Below, in pieces: positions 48,731 through 53,226 of a stretch of DNA of 53,226 nt. The notes beneath the pieces are model-generated. The model was not told the DNA's origin and did not search any database. It worked only from the letters and a program-made list of their open reading frames with translations. The position numbers and the translations under genes were made by a program. Source of the DNA: Bacillus sp. MUM 116 (GTDB taxonomy: Bacteria > Bacillota > Bacilli > Bacillales > Cytobacillaceae); assembly GCF_001866655.1 (NCBI RefSeq), contig NZ_MLYR01000084.1, positions 1 to 53,226 on the forward strand, read 5' to 3'. Every line of letters starts with the position of its first letter. Positions within the stretch are counted from its first letter, which is position 1.

Positions 48731-48748
48731 TTCAGGAGGTCTAACGCA

Positions 48749-50140
48749 ATGAAAAATACCTTAATTAAGGATTTGTACAGAAATACAGAAAACTATATTG
48801 ATCAAAAAGTCCAATTATCCGGTTGGATTCGTACAATCCGTGATTCAAAAACCTTTGGTTTTATTGAAATAAATGATGGAAGTTTTTTTAAAGGGGTTCA
48901 AATTGTATTTGACGAACAATTGGATAATTTTAAAGAAATCGCCAAGCTTCCAATAAGCTCCTCTATCAAGGTTGTCGGTAATTTTATCCATACTCCACAG
49001 GCTAAACAGCCATTTGAAATTAAGGCAACTGAGATCACAATTGAAGGGACGTCAAATGTAGATTACCCATTGCAGAAGAAAAAGCATTCATTTGAGTATT
49101 TAAGAACCATTGCTCATTTACGCCCAAGAACAAATACATTCTTAGCGGTATTCCGTATTCGCTCTTTGGCTTCACATGCGGTACATCAATTTTTCCAGGA
49201 AAAAGGCTTTGTCTATGTCCATTCGCCAATTATCACCGGCAGTGATACAGAGGGTGCAGGGGAAATGTTTAGAGTAACAACCTTGGACATGGATAACCTT
49301 CCAAAAAATGAAGAAGGAAAGACAGATAACTCTCAGGATTTCTTTGGTAAAGAAACCAATCTTACCGTAAGTGGTCAGTTATCTGCGGAGGCTTTTGCGT
49401 TGGCATTCCGTAATGTGTATACATTTGGACCAACATTTAGAGCAGAGAACTCCAATACAGCGAGGCATGCTGCTGAATTTTGGATGATTGAGCCGGAGAT
49501 TGCGTTTGCTGAACTCCCTGATATTATGGATCTTGCCGAAGAAATGGTGAAATATGTGATTGGCTATGTTCTTGAGCATGCACCGGAAGAAATGAACTTC
49601 TTTAACAGTTTTATTGAAAAGGGCTTGTTAGATCGTTTAAATAATGCTCATACTGCTGAATTTGGCCGTGTAACCTATACGGAGGCAATTGAGCTTTTAC
49701 AAAAATCAGGAGAAAAATTTGATTATCCGGTTGAGTGGGGACTTGACTTACAAACTGAGCATGAGCGCTACTTATGTGAAAAAGTCTTTAAGAAACCAGT
49801 ATTTGTTACTGATTATCCGAAAGAAATTAAGGCTTTCTATATGAGATTGAATGAAGATGGAAAAACGGTTGCTGCAACTGATTTACTAGTTCCCGGAATC
49901 GGCGAGCTGATTGGCGGAAGTCAGCGTGAAGAGCGAGAAGAAATTCTCTCATCAAAAATTAAGGAAATGGGAATGAATGAAGAAGATTATTGGTGGTATT
50001 TAGAGCTTCGCAAGTACGGTGGAACCAAACATTCCGGATATGGTTTAGGTTTTGAACGCTTAATCATGTATCTAACAGGTATGTCCAATATCAGAGACGT
50101 CATTCCATTCCCAAGAACAACAGGAAATGCAGATTTTTAA
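48749..50140 (+). CDS. asnS: Asparaginyl-tRNA synthetase
   Basis: Class II synthetase charging tRNA-Asn. The N-terminal OB fold (about 1-105; [21 protein letters not shown]) binds the anticodon. The catalytic domain has motif 1 ([19 protein letters not shown]), motif 2 ([26 protein letters not shown]) and motif 3 ([15 protein letters not shown]). The ending [15 protein letters not shown] and an insert near [11 protein letters not shown] make it resemble the 466-aa E. coli form, not the 430-aa Bacillus subtilis AsnS. ATG 48749 has AGGAGGT 8 nt upstream; the frame reaches back to 48683, into the repeat, and that extension is not coding. No T-box is seen. Confidence 0.95.
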   Translation: MKNTLIKDLYRNTENYIDQKVQLSGWIRTIRDSKTFGFIEINDGSFFKGVQIVFDEQLDNFKEIAKLPISSSIKVVGNFIHTPQAKQPFEIKATEITIEGTSNVDYPLQKKKHSFEYLRTIAHLRPRTNTFLAVFRIRSLASHAVHQFFQEKGFVYVHSPIITGSDTEGAGEMFRVTTLDMDNLPKNEEGKTDNSQDFFGKETNLTVSGQLSAEAFALAFRNVYTFGPTFRAENSNTARHAAEFWMIEPEIAFAELPDIMDLAEEMVKYVIGYVLEHAPEEMNFFNSFIEKGLLDRLNNAHTAEFGRVTYTEAIELLQKSGEKFDYPVEWGLDLQTEHERYLCEKVFKKPVFVTDYPKEIKAFYMRLNEDGKTVAATDLLVPGIGELIGGSQREEREEILSSKIKEMGMNEEDYWWYLELRKYGGTKHSGYGLGFERLIMYLTGMSNIRDVIPFPRTTGNADF

Positions 50141-50142
50141 TA

Positions 50143-50175
50143 GCAAAAGGGGCCGTTTGGCTCCTTATTTTTTTG
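50143..50175 (+). terminator. Rho-independent terminator after asnS
   Basis: AAGGGGCC pairs with GGCTCCTT around GTTT, followed by a T run. Confidence 0.75.
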
Positions 50176-50311
50176 GGGAGCAAAAATAAAATTAATTATG
50201 ATATTAAATAAATCAATTTATATTTTAAAATTTATAAATAAATTCAATTGATTAATTTATTTTTTAAAAAAGGTGTTGTATGATAAGGTTAAATTAGGAA
50301 AGGGGATTAAT

Positions 50312-50683
50312 ATGCCTTATCCACTGATTTCGAATTGTCCGGTATGCAGTAAACAATTAACCATAACTAAACTACAATGTACTCATTGCCATACTACGGT
50401 GGAGAATGAATTTCAGTTATCAAAATTTGCTGCACTTCCTCAGGAACAGCTACATTTCATTGAAATATTTCTAAAATGCCGTGGAAACATTAAAGAAGTT
50501 GAAAAGGAACTGGGGATTTCTTATCCAACCGTTCGTGGAAAATTGGATGAAATAATAGGTTCATTGGGTTATAGCGCAGCAAAGAACACCCAAATTGATA
50601 AGAAAAAAATTGTTTCAATGCTTGAAAAAGGAGAAATTTCCGCAGAAGAAGCCATTCAGTTAATTAAAGAGGGGGAGTCATAA
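50312..50683 (+). CDS. DUF2089-family zinc-ribbon/HTH protein
   Basis: A 123-aa protein with an N-terminal zinc ribbon (CPVCSKQLTITKLQCTHCH, about 9-27, four Cys) and a helix-turn-helix (about 55-85; CRGNIKEVEKELGISYPTVRGKLDEII). Its end, KKKIVSMLEKGEISAEEAIQLIKEG (about 98-122), is a SHOCT-like helix pair also found at the start of the next gene. It fits the DUF2089 family and is probably a DNA-binding regulator. ATG 50312 follows AAAGGGGA; the upstream ATG at 50273 lacks a site. It leads a three-gene operon with no gaps. Confidence 0.82.
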   Translation: MPYPLISNCPVCSKQLTITKLQCTHCHTTVENEFQLSKFAALPQEQLHFIEIFLKCRGNIKEVEKELGISYPTVRGKLDEIIGSLGYSAAKNTQIDKKKIVSMLEKGEISAEEAIQLIKEGES

Positions 50684-51067
50684 ATGAAAGAGGAAATTTC
50701 ACGGGTGTTAACAATGGTTGAGGAAGGGAAGCTGGATAAAGAGAAGGCAACGGAATTAATTAATGTGTTGCAAGGTAAAGAAACTCCCGTTTACTTAAGA
50801 AAAGAAACAGCCTACCTTAATAAAATGCTCAAAATCAGAGTTACCTCCGAAGAAGGGGACAATGTGAATGTGAATCTGACAATTAAGCTAGTTAAGGCTG
50901 TATTAAAAGTGGGAACAAGCATTGCTGAAAAAATCCCCGAAGCAGAGAAATATGTAAAGGATATAAATGTTGACCTTTTAATCGATGCAATTGAAAATGA
51001 AGTGGATGGTCAGATTGTCGATATCACCTCGCCCAAAGGTGAAAAAGTATTTGTGACGATCGAGTGA
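50684..51067 (+). CDS. SHOCT-like/YvlB-type protein
   Basis: A 127-aa soluble protein. Residues about 1-30 (MKEEISRVLTMVEEGKLDKE) form the SHOCT-like helix pair that also ends the preceding DUF2089 protein and begins YvlB/LiaX-type proteins. The rest (LKIRVTSEEGDNVNVNLTIKLVKAVLKVG, later IVDITSPKGEKVFVTIE) looks like a short beta-rich repeat domain. The ATG follows directly on the preceding stop, with GGGGGAG before it. Similar pairs in Firmicutes are linked to envelope stress; here this is inference. Confidence 0.72.
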   Translation: MKEEISRVLTMVEEGKLDKEKATELINVLQGKETPVYLRKETAYLNKMLKIRVTSEEGDNVNVNLTIKLVKAVLKVGTSIAEKIPEAEKYVKDINVDLLIDAIENEVDGQIVDITSPKGEKVFVTIE

Positions 51068-51342
51068 TGCCCATGCTAAAAGTAAAAGTTAAAACAAAAG
51101 ACCGCAATTTTTCTGTACCGGTACCTTACGCCTTATTAACCATGATTAGTGCAATCCTTACCTCAAAACGAATATTAAGGTATGTAAATAAAGTTATAGA
51201 AAAAGAAGGCAAACATTTTAAAGTTCCGAAAATAGACAGAAAAGATTTAAAGCCGCTGCTGCGTGCGCTTTCTGAACAAAAAGGATTAGTATTGGTCGAA
51301 ACTAGGTTAAAGGATGGAACAGAAGTAACTGTGAGGCTGTAA
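51067..51342 (+). CDS. Small protein of unknown function in the DUF2089 operon
   Basis: A 91-aa protein (from ATG 51067, sharing one base with the preceding stop; ATG 51073 is possible). The start is MPMLKVKVKTKDRNFSVPVPYALL, followed by a moderately hydrophobic segment and a basic middle (KRILRYVNKVIEKEGKHF), ending in a beta-like ETRLKDGTEVTVRL. No family is recognised. The end resembles that of the preceding protein (KGEKVFVTIE versus DGTEVTVRL), suggesting the two may be related or interact. Confidence 0.68.
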   Translation: MPMLKVKVKTKDRNFSVPVPYALLTMISAILTSKRILRYVNKVIEKEGKHFKVPKIDRKDLKPLLRALSEQKGLVLVETRLKDGTEVTVRL

Positions 51343-51356
51343 TATTTATATGCATA

Positions 51357-51380
51357 AAAAAAGCACGCACGCGTGCTTTT
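51357..51380. terminator. Bidirectional terminator between the DUF2089 operon and lysP
   Basis: AAAAGCACGC pairs with GCGTGCTTTT, with flanking A and T tracts. Its end overlaps the stop of the convergent lysP gene. Confidence 0.8.
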
Positions 51381-52860
51381 AGTTATTCAAATCACATTTT
51401 TTTAGAGGAATTAATTTTGTATTCTTCGTAAATTTGTACCCAAGCCATAAGATGATAAACAAAGGCAATCCAATATAGGAGACTAAGACACCATTCCAAT
51501 CGATGTGGTTACCCATAAATGCTGAGTAGTTTTGTCCTAAAACAACAATTCCACAAACGACAAAGGCGAAGATTGGACCAAATGGGAAAAACTTTGATCT
51601 ATATGGAAGATTGTTTAAGTCTTTACCCTGTGCAACATAGGCTTTACGGAAACGGTAATGACAAATCGCAATTCCAAGCCATGCAATAAACCCGGACATA
51701 CCGGAAGCATTCAATAACCAAACATATACAGTGCCGTCTCCAAAAAGGGAGGCAAGGAAGGCAAGACAACCGACTAAGGTAGTAACAATTAACGCATTAA
51801 CAGGTACACCATTTTTATTTAACTTTCCAAGGAATTTTGGCGCTTTACCTTGACGGGCTAAATCCCAAAGCATACGGGTTGAAGCGTACATACCTGAATT
51901 TCCTGCTGATAAAACTGCTGTTAAAATAACTGCATTCATGACAGATGCTGCAAACGCAATACCTGCTTTTTGGAATACAAGAGTGAATGGACTAACTGTA
52001 ACGTCACTATTTGCTAAGTTGCTGTTCGTGTAAGGAATTAAGAATCCAATAACTAAAATCGCTAACACATAGAATAATAGAATACGCCAGAAAACTTGTC
52101 TAACAGCACGAGGGATTGATTTTTCAGGATTTTCTGTTTCGCCGGCTGCCACTCCAAGAAGTTCAGTCCCTTGGAAGGAGAAGCCTGCTGCCATGAAAAT
52201 CCCAAGCATGGACATAAAACCGCCATGGAATGGAGCATCACCGACAGTAAAGTTTTTAAAGCCGATCACATGTCCACCCATAATACCAAAAATCATTAAG
52301 GTACCAGTAATAATAAAGATAATAACCGTAACAACTTTGATTAAGGAGAACCAATATTCAGCCTCGCCAAAGCCTTTTACAGAAATAAAGTTTAATAGAA
52401 ACATAATGGCTAAGAAAATGGCACTCCATAAAATCGAGGGAGTGTGCGGGAACCAGAACTTCATAATCATTGTTACAGCTGCTAATTCAGCGGCAATCGT
52501 AATGGCCCAGTTGTACCAATAATTCCATCCAAGTGCGAATCCCAATGAAGGATCGACAAATTTGCTTGCATAGGTACTGAAACTGCCGGCAACCGGCATA
52601 TAGGCGCCCATTTCCGCAAGGCTTGTCATTAAAAAGTAAACCATTAAACCAATTACTAGATAGGAAAGAAGTGCACCACCAGGACCAGCAGAAGCAATTG
52701 CACCGCCACTGGCAAGGAATAACCCCGTTCCGATGGTTCCTCCCAAAGAAATCATGGTAAGGTGACGAGCTTTTAAGCTGCGTTTTAATCCTGATTTTTC
52801 TTCATTTGAAATAAGAATATCAGCATTCGTATTTTCTTTTAATACACGTGCGGTTTGCAT
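51379..52860 (-). CDS. lysP: Lysine permease (LysP-type amino acid transporter)
   Basis: APC-superfamily lysine:proton symporter with twelve TM helices. GLKRSLKARHLTMISLGGTIGTGLFLASG (about 24-52) is the family start with the substrate-binding GTIGTG loop; GVAAGETENPEKSIPRAV is the conserved loop after TM6. The length (493 aa from this start) and motifs match LysP. ATG 52860 is chosen because AAAGGAG lies 7 nt upstream; the longer frame to 52917 lacks a site. An L-box lysine riboswitch in the leader (52947-53200) supports the substrate assignment and predicts shut-off when lysine is abundant. Confidence 0.93.
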   Translation of the reverse strand: MQTARVLKENTNADILISNEEKSGLKRSLKARHLTMISLGGTIGTGLFLASGGAIASAGPGGALLSYLVIGLMVYFLMTSLAEMGAYMPVAGSFSTYASKFVDPSLGFALGWNYWYNWAITIAAELAAVTMIMKFWFPHTPSILWSAIFLAIMFLLNFISVKGFGEAEYWFSLIKVVTVIIFIITGTLMIFGIMGGHVIGFKNFTVGDAPFHGGFMSMLGIFMAAGFSFQGTELLGVAAGETENPEKSIPRAVRQVFWRILLFYVLAILVIGFLIPYTNSNLANSDVTVSPFTLVFQKAGIAFAASVMNAVILTAVLSAGNSGMYASTRMLWDLARQGKAPKFLGKLNKNGVPVNALIVTTLVGCLAFLASLFGDGTVYVWLLNASGMSGFIAWLGIAICHYRFRKAYVAQGKDLNNLPYRSKFFPFGPIFAFVVCGIVVLGQNYSAFMGNHIDWNGVLVSYIGLPLFIILWLGYKFTKNTKLIPLKKCDLNN

Positions 52861-52946
52861 AATCTTAACTCCTTTTCTTTTACAGTTAAGTGATGGCTCT
52901 AACAAAGAAGCAGTCACTTTTCTAGTTGGGAAGGAGTTTGGAATAT

Positions 52947-53200
52947 AAAAAATGCCACCGAAGCAGATTCAGTGGCATATCAATACCCCGCATCATACCT
53001 TCCGAAAGATAGCTCAACATGATTAGCTGGTAGGTCTAATCATGACAGTTCTGTTCCTATTCGGAGACAGACCCAGCATGTTTTTTTAAGAGACAAAAGC
53101 ATGCTTCGGCGGCTTTTCCTTTCAAACGGAGTCAAAGATGTCTCTCACATCTCGTCCGTCTTACTATTAAAATCCGCGACCTCTACCCCATCGGTTTGAT
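52947..53200 (-). promoter_or_regulatory. Lysine (L-box) riboswitch with terminator
   Basis: Read on the minus strand, the aptamer starts CCGATGGGGTAGAGGTCGCG and contains TAGTAAGACGG, GAAAGGAAAAGCCGCCGAAGC, and GACCTACCAGC before closing with GAGCTATCTTTCGG. P1 pairs GGGGTAG with CTATCTT and CCGA with TCGG. The expression platform is a terminator, TGCCACTGAA/TTCGGTGGCA plus six Ts (52947-52979). It lies about 90 nt before the lysP ATG. The aptamer itself spans about 53002-53196. Confidence 0.92.
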
Positions 53201-53226
53201 GAGGATTTAAATATTAAGTTAATATA

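Overview
The window looks like chromosome from a low-GC, monoderm, endospore-forming Bacillaceae (Bacillus/Neobacillus-like). I infer this from AT-rich DNA, strong AGGAGG-type ribosome sites, dense rho-independent terminators, S-box, L-box and glycine riboswitches, a RacA homologue, a YclM-type aspartokinase, an immune-inhibitor-A metalloprotease, HelD, and intergenic repeats that recur in Bacillaceae genomes. No phage, CRISPR array, rRNA or tRNA was seen. The only insertion-sequence trace is a short IS3-family remnant near 10.6-10.75 kb.

Layout: (1) 0.1-3.0 kb, an ABC importer of the TrpXYZ type. (2) 3.3-7.2 kb, a tyrosine/homogentisate catabolic operon (hppD, flavin reductase-like, FAH-family hydrolase, hmgA). 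(3) 7.2-10.6 kb, an intergenic repeat, a complete SAM-I riboswitch in front of a SAM-dependent methyltransferase, a CoA-pyrophosphatase-type Nudix enzyme and aspartokinase. (4) 11.8-19.0 kb, a divergent cluster for an unknown glycoconjugate. It has a minus-strand Gfo/Idh oxidoreductase, sugar aminotransferase and Pro/Tyr-rich repeat protein, and a plus-strand FemAB/GNAT-like protein, CgeB-like protein, LpxC homologue, WbqC-like protein and ATP-grasp ligase. An LpxC with intact metal and catalytic residues in a monoderm spore-former is the most unusual item. (5) 19.9-23.3 kb, a GntR/RCK_C (BusR-like) regulator convergent with an osmolyte ABC importer. (6) 23.4-27.7 kb, a heme-sensing and efflux locus hssRS-hrtBA with a recognisable HssR box, ending in a small His-containing membrane protein. 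(7) 28-37.6 kb, mixed housekeeping genes, including racA beside a RacA-like gene and a TetR-controlled operon with two matching operators. (8) 37.6-38.5 kb, a decayed segment with a 21-bp degenerate repeat, an orphan glycine riboswitch and a truncated ACT-domain gene. (9) 38.5-47.3 kb, a class V aminotransferase-fold protein, a LysM L,D-transpeptidase homologue lacking its catalytic cysteine, InhA, YceI and HelD. (10) 47.3-53.2 kb, small genes, an E. coli-type asnS behind a folded repeat, a DUF2089/SHOCT-like operon, and lysP under an L-box lysine riboswitch.

The main functional links are these: aromatic amino acid uptake sits next to tyrosine degradation. Regions 5 and 6 are self-contained sensor-plus-transporter modules. 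Region 4 combines enzymes that could together build a 2,3-diamino-sugar-containing surface glycan. All functions are read from sequence alone, without database searches.
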